Positions 10,551 through 19,310 of a DNA stretch of 64,000 bases are shown piece after piece. The DNA is from an uncultured Rhizobiaceae group bacterium. Lineage in GTDB: Bacteria; Pseudomonadota; Alphaproteobacteria; Rhizobiales; Rhizobiaceae. The DNA is taken from the NCBI GenBank assembly GCA_937930635.1, contig CALHCF010000007.1:62001-126000 (forward strand), in the 5' to 3' direction. Position 1 is the stretch's first letter. Every line of letters begins with the position of its first letter. The translations under genes were made by a program, and so were the position numbers. The notes under the pieces were generated by a model. That model was given only the letters and a program-made list of their open reading frames with translations. It ran no database searches and had not been told where the DNA came from.

Positions 10551-13469
10551 ATGCCCGTTACATCCTCGTTTACCCCGACAAACAAAGCCAGTCTGATACT
10601 CAGGACCGCATTGGCAGGATTGATGATCGGCACGTCGCTGTTGCCTCAACAGGCCAGCGCAGAAGTGGGTGTCGCATCTGCAGTCAATCAGGATGCAAAG
10701 AGCACAGAGCCCGGCCGGCCAACCCGGGTTATATCAATTGGTAAATCGGTCGTTTTCAATGAGAGAATTTCAACCGATGGCGCCGGCCTCGTTCAGATTC
10801 TGCTGGTGGATGGCACAACCTTTACGGTTGGACCAAATTCACGGCTCACCATTGATCGGTTTGTCTATGATCCCGACCGCAACACAGCCGAAGTCGCCGT
10901 TACCGTTGGCAAAGGTGCGCTACGTTTCGTGGGGGGACTGGCCAGCCGCAGAAAGGGCACCGCAACCGTAAAGATACCAGCCGGTACAATTGGCATCCGG
11001 GGAGCCATGGTTGAAGTTGGTATTGACGGCCCGAACTCGATTATTTCGATGATTTTCGGTCAGGAAGTCACCTTCGACAGCACGACCGGCAAGCGCTCGC
11101 GCCTGTACGAATCCGGCTATACAATGGAAGTAAAAAACCGGGGCCGCACCACGCGCATCCGCCGCCGCAATGGGGGAGACGCCAAAACATTTCAGGTCGG
11201 GTTAAGCGGGCGACCCGGAACGACTGGCGGTGCCACCCGCACACCCACAAACACAGTTGTCGCAACCAGCCTGGTGCCCCGTGTTAACTCTGCAGCCCCC
11301 CGCCGGATCACAACCCCCACACCACGTCCATTGCCGGTAAAATCATCCACAATCGAGGAAGTCGAGAAGGAGATTGTCGACATCAACATCGTGGCGCAAC
11401 AGGAAGTGCGTAACAATATCAGAGCTGCAGCTCCACCTCCGCCGCCGCCTCCACCGCCTCCGCCTCCACCGCCGCCTCCGCCGCCTCCACCGCCGCCTCC
11501 GCCGCCGCCTCCGCCTCCACCTCCACCGCCGCCTCCGCCGCCGCCTCCTCCTCCGCCGCCTCCGCCGTCGGACAACCTGACCCTGCGGTTCAGGACGGCG
11601 CCAACAGGCTATGTTGACACGGCCACTGGAACGGTCTTTGGCAATACCGGTACGCGGGGACTGGTTGGATCCAATCAGCCGGTCAATGACTTCCAGACTG
11701 AATTAGAGATTCGGGGAGAAAGACTGACAGGGCCGAATTTCGACCTGCCATTTCCCGAGGCAAATCGCCCGACCGGGCAAGGGTTGGTGAATCTGCCTGT
11801 GACCAACGCCACCGTGAATGGTGCGCCGGCTACCGGGCTGGTGTTCCTGGGGGCGGATGACTTCACGGCCTATACGCTTTTTCAAAACGGCTCACCGACC
11901 GAACCGATATATATCTTTGGCGGAACGGCTACGGATATTGCCGATCTGGTTGACCTGGATAGCGGAACATCTATTCGCGAATACGAACTGACTTCCGACC
12001 CTCTGCGCCCAACACCCGCAGCGTTTTTCGCGCCAGAATTCTATGGGTCCCTCGATAATTTCAACGCGACGAATTTTATGGTGGTCGAACCCAACCAGTC
12101 AGCAAGCGGATCGGTCCCATCCTTCTATCACTGGATTGATATTTCCGGCACAGGCCTCAACCAAAGAAGCGCCGCTCTGCTCTACACAAGTTCTGATCTT
12201 TCGAACGATGGCTCGGTTCCCCGTTTCGCGGGCGCCCGGCGGGGCGGAATGAGAACGAGTTCAGATCTCGCGAGTTTCAGCTTCGGCGGACTGGTTGGTT
12301 CTGTCGAGGGGCCGGACCGGTCAACTTTCTTTGGCGAAAACGCCGAATATTTTGTCATCGGCAACAGAACAGACGCCGATGGCAACAGCACTTTTGTAGA
12401 CTCACCACTGAATCCCTCTGAGTTCGACCTGACGTTCGACCCTTCAGGAAATTATACAGACGATGGTGTTTTCGGCAGTTTCCATATTGCTTCTTTGGCA
12501 TCGGAAGTTGAACAGGCAACATTCTCAAGAACAACGCGGACGGGCCGCGGCTTCGCGGTCGGTCTTCTGGAACCTGCGACAGAGGGCACCCCATTTATGG
12601 TGAGCTCGGTATTCAGCGCGCGCGCCACTTCAGGTGCTGAGGTGGTTCCCAATCTGTTTTATACTCTCAATGCAGAAAACCACACGGCAGAGTTCGATGT
12701 GGTTGCCATCGATGCATTCGATCGAAGTCAGGTTGTACTCGCCTATCTTCTCGCCTTTGGCGGCAACGACAGCAGCGTTGGAGATAGCGCCTTTGTGGAC
12801 GACAATACATTCGGCGCGGTAGCAAGCGACGACAACACCGAAACACGCTTGCTGACAGACGACGGTCAGGACCTTCCCAACAACGCAACGGCTCCTGGAA
12901 GTTTCATTGTTTCAGGTCGGGCAGCGCCCATTCCCGGTTTCCAGCATTGTACGACTTGTGAGTATGTCGACTGGGGCTGGTGGGGCACCCGCGTCACTGT
13001 CGACAATGACGGATCAATTGCAGATTCCGCTTTTGCCAACAGAACGGACCAGGTTCATCTTGGAACATGGGTCGCTGGAGACATTACGCAAAGCGTCGAT
13101 CTGCCAACTCAATCTACGGCAACTTTCAGCGGAACGGCACTTGGTACCGTCATTGAAAACAGCGTTGCCTCCGGCACCTATATCGCCCGTGGCGATGCCA
13201 ACATGAACTTCGATTTTGGATCAAGACAGGGACAGCTCACCATTTCCAACTTTGGCGGGTTGAACGCAACGGGCACGGTCAACCAGGTCACCGGCAGCGC
13301 CGATGCCTTGTTTTCTGGCACTCTATCGGGAACAGCGGGAGAGTTTGGAAGTGCCGGAGGAGCCTTCGTCAACGGCAATGGCAATATTGCAGAAGGCGTG
13401 ATTGGGCAGTTTAACCTGAGCACAGAAACCAGAACTGGTTTTGGTACATTTGTGGCGGGTCGCCCCTGA
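10551..13469 (+). CDS. Exported FecR-domain protein with 45-proline linker and C-terminal TbpB-like Gly-rich barrel domain
   Basis: A 972-residue protein starting 5 bp after the barrel gene. A GTG 12 bp upstream (10539) is the alternative start. It has a signal peptide ending QASA near 38 and no lipobox, a FecR domain at about 55-190 (VNFNERISTDGAGLVQ-like strands, DGTTFTVGPNSRLTIDRF, IPAGTIGIRGAMVEV), a Pro/Thr-rich spacer, and 45 uninterrupted prolines (295-339). An unknown region (about 345-795), a CTTC pair (C800, C803) followed by a WGWW block, and a Gly/Ser/Thr-rich C-terminal domain (about 850-972) ending IGQFNLSTETRTGFGTFVAG follow. The last domain resembles the small barrel of Slam-dependent TbpB-type proteins. 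I infer a secreted or surface cargo of the neighbouring barrel protein. The function of the middle region is unknown. Confidence 0.8.
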   Translation: MPVTSSFTPTNKASLILRTALAGLMIGTSLLPQQASAEVGVASAVNQDAKSTEPGRPTRVISIGKSVVFNERISTDGAGLVQILLVDGTTFTVGPNSRLTIDRFVYDPDRNTAEVAVTVGKGALRFVGGLASRRKGTATVKIPAGTIGIRGAMVEVGIDGPNSIISMIFGQEVTFDSTTGKRSRLYESGYTMEVKNRGRTTRIRRRNGGDAKTFQVGLSGRPGTTGGATRTPTNTVVATSLVPRVNSAAPRRITTPTPRPLPVKSSTIEEVEKEIVDINIVAQQEVRNNIRAAAPPPPPPPPPPPPPPPPPPPPPPPPPPPPPPPPPPPPPPPPPPPPPSDNLTLRFRTAPTGYVDTATGTVFGNTGTRGLVGSNQPVNDFQTELEIRGERLTGPNFDLPFPEANRPTGQGLVNLPVTNATVNGAPATGLVFLGADDFTAYTLFQNGSPTEPIYIFGGTATDIADLVDLDSGTSIREYELTSDPLRPTPAAFFAPEFYGSLDNFNATNFMVVEPNQSASGSVPSFYHWIDISGTGLNQRSAALLYTSSDLSNDGSVPRFAGARRGGMRTSSDLASFSFGGLVGSVEGPDRSTFFGENAEYFVIGNRTDADGNSTFVDSPLNPSEFDLTFDPSGNYTDDGVFGSFHIASLASEVEQATFSRTTRTGRGFAVGLLEPATEGTPFMVSSVFSARATSGAEVVPNLFYTLNAENHTAEFDVVAIDAFDRSQVVLAYLLAFGGNDSSVGDSAFVDDNTFGAVASDDNTETRLLTDDGQDLPNNATAPGSFIVSGRAAPIPGFQHCTTCEYVDWGWWGTRVTVDNDGSIADSAFANRTDQVHLGTWVAGDITQSVDLPTQSTATFSGTALGTVIENSVASGTYIARGDANMNFDFGSRQGQLTISNFGGLNATGTVNQVTGSADALFSGTLSGTAGEFGSAGGAFVNGNGNIAEGVIGQFNLSTETRTGFGTFVAGRP
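11433..11567 (+). repeat. 135-bp CCN trinucleotide repeat coding for 45 consecutive prolines
   Basis: Every codon from 11433 to 11567 is CCA, CCT or CCG in an irregular mixture. This in-frame microsatellite would be prone to slippage in multiples of three, so the linker length may differ between strains. Translation of such a run depends on elongation factor P. The opposite strand reads as poly-Gly over the same stretch, which is not a gene. Confidence 0.97.
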
Positions 13470-13627
13470 ATGTCCTGCCGGATTTGAGTGGCGTCAGTTC
13501 CCACTGCGCTGATAAAATGGGACGCCGCGTTGGCGTGTTCCAGATCAGCGTCCTGCAAGCTTCTCAGCAAATCCAGCAATAATTATTCAGCTGATAAAAC
13601 CCACTGCTACTGACCTGTTTTGAAAAA

Positions 13628-13999
13628 TCAGGCGTCTTGAAACCCTGCGGGTGGAGCCGCTGGCACGAGCGTCACGCTTTCACCACAACCACAAGCAGAA
13701 GTCTGGTTTGGATTGTTGAACACAAAACCCGAGCGCAATTTTGTTACCTCGTAATCCATCTGCGTTCCCAGCAAGAACAGCGTGGCGGCCGGATCGATAA
13801 ATACCGCTCCACCATCAGTCTCCACCTTATCGTCTTTAGGGTTCGGCTCCGTCACCAGATCGATCGTATATTCCATTCCGGCACAGCCGCCATTTTTCAC
13901 GCCAATTCGAATGCCCTCAGCACCTTTATCAGCATTCTCCACGATCTCAGCCACGCGGCCGACAGCTGCTTGCGTCAATGTAACTACTTCAAAAGCCAT
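13628..13999 (-). CDS. sufA: A-type Fe-S carrier SufA (HesB/IscA family)
   Basis: A 123-residue A-type carrier that receives clusters from SufBCD and passes them to apoproteins. The three cluster ligands are C39, C103 and C105 (SACGCGES). ATG at 13999 is preferred because AGAGG sits six bases upstream; a GTG at 14005 is in frame. It is the last gene of the suf operon, 27 bp after sufT. A short C-terminal Pro/Ala tail follows the CGCG motif. No clear terminator is visible in the 158 bp before the convergent FecR-protein gene. Confidence 0.94.
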   Translation of the reverse strand: MAFEVVTLTQAAVGRVAEIVENADKGAEGIRIGVKNGGCAGMEYTIDLVTEPNPKDDKVETDGGAVFIDPAATLFLLGTQMDYEVTKLRSGFVFNNPNQTSACGCGESVTLVPAAPPAGFQDA

Positions 14000-14026
14000 A
14001 ATCACCTCTTGGGTTTCGTTACCAGC

Positions 14027-14434
14027 CTAGACATACCAGCCAAGCGCAACCTGCGCTTCTTCAGACAAACGGTCCGGCGTCCAGGGCGGGTCATAGACCA
14101 TATTGGCTGTCACTCCCGACACACCTTCTACCATCCCGACCGCATTTTCCACCCAACCCGGCATTTCCCCTGCTACCGGGCAACCGGGTGCCGTCACTGT
14201 CATGTCGATATCCACCATCCGGTTATCATCGATATCGATGCGGTAAATGAGGCCAATTTCGTAAATGTCGGAAGGAATTTCGGGGTCATAGACAGTTTTG
14301 ATAGCCGCAACGATATCTGTCGTTAGCCGGTCCAGTTCTTCCTGCGAAAACACGCTGGCCGTATTTTCTCCAATGGCGGGAGCATTGGGGCCGGTTTCCA
14401 TCTGGGCGGCAGTAGGCACTTGCTGTTCACTCAT
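14027..14434 (-). CDS. sufT: SUF system assembly protein SufT (MIP18/DUF59 family)
   Basis: It has 135 residues with the DUF59 fold: VYDPEIPSDIYEIGLIY at about 48-64, and the conserved Cys in TAPGCPVAGEMP (C85). SufT proteins help mature Fe-S proteins when demand is high. The first 30 residues are a low-complexity leader not needed for the fold. The gene begins 11 bp after the sufS stop and precedes sufA, the common order in this bacterial group. Confidence 0.92.
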   Translation of the reverse strand: MSEQQVPTAAQMETGPNAPAIGENTASVFSQEELDRLTTDIVAAIKTVYDPEIPSDIYEIGLIYRIDIDDNRMVDIDMTVTAPGCPVAGEMPGWVENAVGMVEGVSGVTANMVYDPPWTPDRLSEEAQVALGWYV

Positions 14435-14445
14435 ATCCTCATTCC

Positions 14446-15672
14446 CTACGAAAAGAATTTTATCGCCTTTTCAAGCGATTCAACCAGAACATCCACCTCT
14501 GCGCGGGTGTTGTACAGTCCAAAACTTGCCCTGCATGTGGAGGTTGTACCGAAACGCGTCAAGAGCGGTTGCGCGCAATGGGTTCCTGCCCGCACCGCCA
14601 CGCCAGACCGGTCGATCACCATCGAAATGTCATGGGCATGGATACCTTCCAGTTCAAAAGAGAAAATCGCGCCCTTATCTGAAGTATCACCAATCATCCG
14701 AAGTGAATTGATTTTCTGTAGTTTTTCACGTGCATAGTCTCGCAACCCGGCTTCATGAGCAGCGATGTTTTCGCGACCAAGGCTTTCCATATAATCCAGA
14801 GCCGCGCCCAGTCCGATTGCCTGAACAATAGGCGGTGTACCTGCCTCAAAGCGATGAGGCGGGTCGTTGTATGTGACACCATCCAGCGTCACATCAAGGA
14901 TCATTTCCCCTCCTCCCTGATAGGGCTGCGTTTCCTCCAGCGCCTCTGCGGTGCCATATAAAACGCCAATTCCCGAAGGTCCGTAAAGCTTGTGACCGGT
15001 CATGCAGTAAAAGTCGCAGCCGATATCCTGCACATCCACCGGCATATGCACCGCGCCCTGCGAGCCGTCGACCAGCACTTTGATGCCCCGAGACCGTGCG
15101 TTGGCACAAACCTGCTTCACGTCAACAATGGTGCCCAAAACATTGGACATATGAGTGATCGCAATCAACCGGGTCCGGTCAGTACAAGCCGCATCAATCG
15201 CCTCTGCTGTTATAGCGCCATCATCCTCGCAGTCCACCCAGACAAGCCGCACACCCTGCCGTTCCCGCAAGAAATTCCACGGCACAATGTTGGAATGGTG
15301 TTCAGCGATGGACAGGACAATCTCATCCCCCTCCTCTAGTCGCGGCATCGCCCAGCCATAGGCCACCAGATTGATCGCTTCGGTGGTTCCCTTGGTGAAA
15401 ACTATGGTTTCATCGTTGGGCGCATTCAGGAATTTCCGCACCTTGCCCCGCGCTGCCTCATAGGCATCCGTTGCGGCGTTGGAAAGAAAATGCAATCCGC
15501 GGTGCACATTGGCATATTCATGAGAATAGGCGTGGGAGACCGCATCAATAACTGCTCGCGGCTTCTGGGCGGAAGCACCATTGTCCAGATAAACCAGCGG
15601 CTTGCCGTGCACTTCACGGGCAAGAATGGGAAAATCAGCGCGAACCGCATCGATGTTGTAAGGGGCAGCCAC
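14446..15672 (-). CDS. sufS: Cysteine desulfurase SufS
   Basis: A 408-residue PLP enzyme (group II desulfurase) taking sulfur from cysteine for cluster assembly. The PLP lysine is K228 in MTGHKLYGPSG, the catalytic cysteine is C366 in RAGTHCAQP, and HHSNIVPW stacks on the cofactor. Group II enzymes normally pair with SufE or SufU, and neither lies in this operon. It is preceded by a membrane-protein gene (39 bp gap) and followed by sufT. It is the second desulfurase of this operon; the first (NifS-like) stands at the 5' end. Confidence 0.96.
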   Translation of the reverse strand: MAAPYNIDAVRADFPILAREVHGKPLVYLDNGASAQKPRAVIDAVSHAYSHEYANVHRGLHFLSNAATDAYEAARGKVRKFLNAPNDETIVFTKGTTEAINLVAYGWAMPRLEEGDEIVLSIAEHHSNIVPWNFLRERQGVRLVWVDCEDDGAITAEAIDAACTDRTRLIAITHMSNVLGTIVDVKQVCANARSRGIKVLVDGSQGAVHMPVDVQDIGCDFYCMTGHKLYGPSGIGVLYGTAEALEETQPYQGGGEMILDVTLDGVTYNDPPHRFEAGTPPIVQAIGLGAALDYMESLGRENIAAHEAGLRDYAREKLQKINSLRMIGDTSDKGAIFSFELEGIHAHDISMVIDRSGVAVRAGTHCAQPLLTRFGTTSTCRASFGLYNTRAEVDVLVESLEKAIKFFS

Positions 15673-15711
15673 TATGATTGGATCCTTATTGGTACAAACA
15701 AATTCATCGGA

Positions 15712-16416
15712 TTATTCCAGAAAATAGAGAGGCAGGGAGATCAACACGAAAAGCGGCACAAACCAGATGAACAGCCAAAGCGAGGCCGCCAAGAGCGTTC
15801 GCCCCAATGCTTTTTTTAGCCGGATCTGCAGCACATCAGCGAAATAGAATGCACTAAAGGCATTGATCCCGATAAAGGTGAGCAAGGAAAACCCTAGCCA
15901 GACAGCCTCATATTTTTCGAATAGATCGTGAATGCTAAAGTCTGGAGTAGAACTGATTGTTGCAAATGCGAGTATCGCTTCAAAAGGGTAGACGACCAGA
16001 TACAACGCTTGAGTAAGAGACACTGCGGCGCATATGCCCCGGTCGGAAAACCCGTCTCCATACCGAAATCCCCAACACCAGATCGCTCGAAAAAGCAAAA
16101 AACCTGCAATGATCAGCAAAAAGAAAACGGGAAGAAACCACGCCATGTATTCTGTAGGTTGCGTCATTCCCAATGCAACTGCGATCACCTCGCTAATGTA
16201 CTCATAAATGACAAAAATACCTGCCGTTATGAGCACCAGAAACCATGCCTTGCGATACAAGTTTGTATCCTGCGAGAATTCATGGGCCACACTGCGCGGA
16301 GCGGTAAAAGACCGGTAGAGATAATATCCTACACGTCTGTCGGGCAGAGGTTCCCCTTGCCCAAAAACAGCATCAAGTTCTTCACCAACGGGTATTGAGC
16401 CCATGGTATTGCTCAT
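15712..16416 (-). CDS. Unknown multi-pass membrane protein inside the suf operon
   Basis: A 234-residue protein of unknown function. The first 55 residues are polar and include YLYRSFTAPRSVAHEF. After that come about five hydrophobic segments (around 60-85, 95-120, 130-150, 165-190, 205-230), so it is an inner-membrane protein. No ligand cysteines or known motif were recognised. It sits between sufD (66 bp) and sufS (39 bp) in the same direction and is probably co-transcribed, which hints at a role linked to Fe-S assembly. ATG 16416 was chosen because GGAAG stands upstream; a TTG at 16440 is the longer alternative. Confidence 0.8.
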   Translation of the reverse strand: MSNTMGSIPVGEELDAVFGQGEPLPDRRVGYYLYRSFTAPRSVAHEFSQDTNLYRKAWFLVLITAGIFVIYEYISEVIAVALGMTQPTEYMAWFLPVFFLLIIAGFLLFRAIWCWGFRYGDGFSDRGICAAVSLTQALYLVVYPFEAILAFATISSTPDFSIHDLFEKYEAVWLGFSLLTFIGINAFSAFYFADVLQIRLKKALGRTLLAASLWLFIWFVPLFVLISLPLYFLE

Positions 16417-16482
16417 ATTGCGCGACTTCCAGAACAACAATGGGAAAACAGGGACACCATCAGGTCCCTGTCTGTAACCAGA

Positions 16483-17775
16483 TCAGACATGGCGCTCCAT
16501 CCAGGCATCAATGCGCCCTTCCAGTGCCTCGATCAGTGCCTCATTTTCCAGTTCCTCAACAACTTCCGCAACAAAAGCGCGGATCAGCATACGACGAGCC
16601 GTACTTTCAGGAATGCCCCGCGCCATGAGATAGAACAGATAACTGTCCTCCAGGTCCGTTACCGTGGCACCATGGGCGCACTGGACATCATCGGCAAAAA
16701 TCTCCAGTTCGGGTTTGGCAGAAAAATCACAATCGTCCGACAAAAGCAGGGTGTTGCAGGCCATCCGCGCATCAGTGAGCTGTGCAGGTTGCGCAACATT
16801 TATCTGACCCTGAAAAACGCCCTGCCCCGCACCGGTCGCAACATTGCGGAACGTCTCGGTCGCGTTGGTTTGTGGCACGTGATGAGTAATACGCGACGTC
16901 ACATCAATATGCGCCTTGCCGCCGATAAGGTTGACGCCGGAAATATTGAGTTCGGCACCTTCGCCTTCAACGTCGAAATTTATCTCCTGGCGCACCATTG
17001 ATCCGCCGGCATTGAGAATGAAAAGATTCAACGTCGCGTCCTTGCCAAGCGACACGTTGAACCGCGCAAGGCGCTGTGCCGCATCACCCTCTTCCTGAGC
17101 GATCACATAATCTGCGGTCGCACCTTCGCCGATAGTCAGCGTGGTCACCGTACTGGTGAGATAAGAGAGATCATCCGGCCCCACCGCGCGATCCAGGAAT
17201 GCCGCATTTGATCCAGCTTCAAGCGTGATAAAATTACGGGTCGCCGCAATACCACCGGCCTCACCGGCAAATGTGTTGGCAATGCCGATCAAAGCATCAA
17301 TTTTCGCATCTGCAGCAACCGAAATGTTGAGACCATCCGTCACAAACGCCGTGTTGATGGTATCAACCACATCGGCCGTCTCGCCGGTTCCGCTTCCAAA
17401 GCCTTCCAGAAAACTGGGCATCACAGTCAATCCGCTCGGCAGATCGTCAGCCAAGTCGGCGAAGTAGTGTCCATCCATAACAGGAAGACGCACTGCGTTC
17501 ATCAACCGGCTGTAGTTTGAAGCACGTTCTGCGGCAGCCGTGGCATCGGGGCGCGGCGATGCGCGAAACCCTTTGGCAAGCAGAGCACGCAGATCAGTAT
17601 AATGGAAAGCTTCGACTTTGCGGGTCGGCAAACCATTATTTTTTAGCGCTTCCACGGCCAGTTGACGGGCACCTTTGACAACACCTTCACCGGGAAGCCA
17701 ACCACTTGCACCGGCGTAGGCATCGACCAATGATGTTTCGGCATCTGTCAGGATGCGGGGAGTTTGAGCGGTCAT
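16483..17775 (-). CDS. sufD: Fe-S scaffold subunit SufD
   Basis: A 430-residue subunit of the SufBC2D scaffold. The right-handed beta-helix core and the C-terminal block with DVQCAHGATVTDLE and YLMARGIPESTARRMLI are typical. The conserved Cys and His of the SufB-SufD interface (C-A-H-G) are present. It starts 2 bp after the sufC stop and is therefore tightly coupled to it. Homologous to SufB but shorter and more divergent in the N-terminal half. Confidence 0.95.
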   Translation of the reverse strand: MTAQTPRILTDAETSLVDAYAGASGWLPGEGVVKGARQLAVEALKNNGLPTRKVEAFHYTDLRALLAKGFRASPRPDATAAAERASNYSRLMNAVRLPVMDGHYFADLADDLPSGLTVMPSFLEGFGSGTGETADVVDTINTAFVTDGLNISVAADAKIDALIGIANTFAGEAGGIAATRNFITLEAGSNAAFLDRAVGPDDLSYLTSTVTTLTIGEGATADYVIAQEEGDAAQRLARFNVSLGKDATLNLFILNAGGSMVRQEINFDVEGEGAELNISGVNLIGGKAHIDVTSRITHHVPQTNATETFRNVATGAGQGVFQGQINVAQPAQLTDARMACNTLLLSDDCDFSAKPELEIFADDVQCAHGATVTDLEDSYLFYLMARGIPESTARRMLIRAFVAEVVEELENEALIEALEGRIDAWMERHV

Positions 17776-17777
17776 GA

Positions 17778-18533
17778 TTATGCTGCAGCTCCAATGATAT
17801 CGGCATAGCCTTTTTCTTCCAGCTCCAGGGCCAGCGACTTGTCGCCGGATTTCACGATCTGTCCTTTGGAAAGAACATGCACGGTGTCGGGCACGATATG
17901 ATCGAGCAAACGCTGATAATGCGTAATGACAATGACGGCCCGGCTGGGGTCGCGAAGGAGGTTCACACCGTCAGAGACCACTTTCAGCGCGTCAATATCG
18001 AGACCGGAATCGGTTTCATCGAGGACACACAGCCTGGGTTCCAGAAGCGACATTTGAAGAATTTCCGCACGCTTCTTCTCGCCGCCGGAAAAGCCGACAT
18101 TAACGGGGCGTTTTAACATGTTGAAATCGATTTTCAGGTCGGCTGCCGCTGCCCTCACCCGCTTGATGAAATCCGGCGTTGTCAGTTCTTCTTCACCGCG
18201 TTGTTTGCGCTGAGCATTCATCGCCTCTTTCAAGAACGTGAGAGTCGGCACACCGGGAATTTCAACCGGGTACTGGAAAGCGAGAAACACACCGGCAGCG
18301 GCGCGTTCGGAGACATCCATCTCCAGCAGGTCTTCTCCATCATAGGTAATCGACCCCTCTGTCACCTCATAGTCTTCCTTGCCGGAAAGCACATAAGACA
18401 ACGTCGATTTGCCGGACCCGTTGGGGCCCATAATCGCTGCAACCTCACCGGCTTTAACCGACAGGTTCAGCCCGTTGATGATTTCAGTTCCATCTTCTTC
18501 AATGCGAACGTGCAGATTTTTGATTTCAAGCAT
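17778..18533 (-). CDS. sufC: Fe-S assembly ATPase SufC
   Basis: A 251-residue ABC-type ATPase that drives conformational change of the SufBCD scaffold. Walker A GPNGSGKST is near residues 37-45, the signature is GFSGGEKKRAEIL, and Walker B reads LCVLDETDSGLDID, with the SufC-specific Asp-Glu-Thr-Asp. It is followed within 2 bp by sufD. Between it and sufB lie three small unknown genes, which is unusual next to the compact sufBCD of enterics. Confidence 0.97.
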   Translation of the reverse strand: MLEIKNLHVRIEEDGTEIINGLNLSVKAGEVAAIMGPNGSGKSTLSYVLSGKEDYEVTEGSITYDGEDLLEMDVSERAAAGVFLAFQYPVEIPGVPTLTFLKEAMNAQRKQRGEEELTTPDFIKRVRAAAADLKIDFNMLKRPVNVGFSGGEKKRAEILQMSLLEPRLCVLDETDSGLDIDALKVVSDGVNLLRDPSRAVIVITHYQRLLDHIVPDTVHVLSKGQIVKSGDKSLALELEEKGYADIIGAAA

Positions 18534-18645
18534 TTCGTTTTTCTTCTTTCAGTTTTCGGTCGTCTGTTTTGGTCGCCACGCGCAATACGATCAACGCGGC
18601 AAACCATATCGCAAAATTAGTTCGCCCTCGGGCGATGGTTTTTCC

Positions 18646-19086
18646 TCACGGACATAGCTCATCAATCCATTTGTCTTTGTTGGCTCCGCGCCAGCACGTG
18701 AATTGGGTGCCACTGGCTATCACCCGGTAGCCGCCCTCTTCGTGGGGCGCGAGGACGTGGCGAATACGCTCTCCCTTGACGGAGTCGTCGGCAAAGCCGG
18801 TGGCTTCAATATTCAGGATGGCCACTCGATTGACGCTTCCATCAAGCCAACGGCTTCTTTCCCAACCGACAGTGATGTCCTGACTGTCCTCTTCAAGGCT
18901 CAGACTGAAATGCCGGAACTTTTTTACCAGTTCCATGGGATCAGCAAGAACATTGCCAACATATTCGTTGACTGGCTTGAAACCCGTTAGCGTCTTCGCC
19001 GCAGCCTCCTTGGCTGTTTGTGCGAATGCTGAACAGGTCAGGAAACCACCACAAATTACAATCACGCCCAATTTGGAAAACATCAC
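18646..19086 (-). CDS. Unknown small exported protein in the suf operon
   Basis: It has 146 residues. A clear signal peptide (MMFSKLG... ending SAFA at about 22) is followed by a soluble domain of unknown family. The mature part has a single Cys pair (C in FTCWRG and the penultimate-region Cys in DELCP) that could form a disulfide in the periplasm. Its start overlaps the end of the upstream small membrane gene by 4 bp (ATGA). It precedes sufC by 112 bp. No function can be assigned. Confidence 0.75.
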   Translation of the reverse strand: MMFSKLGVIVICGGFLTCSAFAQTAKEAAAKTLTGFKPVNEYVGNVLADPMELVKKFRHFSLSLEEDSQDITVGWERSRWLDGSVNRVAILNIEATGFADDSVKGERIRHVLAPHEEGGYRVIASGTQFTCWRGANKDKWIDELCP

Positions 19087-19310
19087 TCGCTCTCCCCTCG
19101 GGGTTGCGTGTATTTCAACAAAATCGTCACAGCCAGCGGGCTTAAGATCCAGACCGCAAATGCCCAGACCGGCCGCATATCAAACGGCGCCTCACCCATC
19201 GCAAATTTCAACGCAGGAAGCGCAACGAAAACGATGGGGAACACGATTCCCCAGAGGAAAACAATGACCCGCACCCACGCTTTCGCCAGGAAGTTATTCT
19301 GCGTTTTCAT
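19083..19310 (-). CDS. Unknown two-helix membrane protein in the suf operon
   Basis: It has 75 residues and two hydrophobic segments (about 10-32 and 48-66), joined by a short loop rich in conserved-looking Pro and Phe. It overlaps the upstream gene by 17 bp and the downstream gene by 4 bp. This packing supports it as a real gene despite its size. No family recognised. Confidence 0.65.
   Translation of the reverse strand: MKTQNNFLAKAWVRVIVFLWGIVFPIVFVALPALKFAMGEAPFDMRPVWAFAVWILSPLAVTILLKYTQPRGESE

Noticed and set aside
11192..11575. Antisense ORF of 127 residues with a poly-glycine run
   Set aside because: It is the reverse reading of the proline repeat; no start context or family, and the sense protein has clear domains.
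13637..14326. 229-residue plus-strand frame over sufA and sufT
   Set aside because: Runs antisense through two well-supported Fe-S assembly genes.
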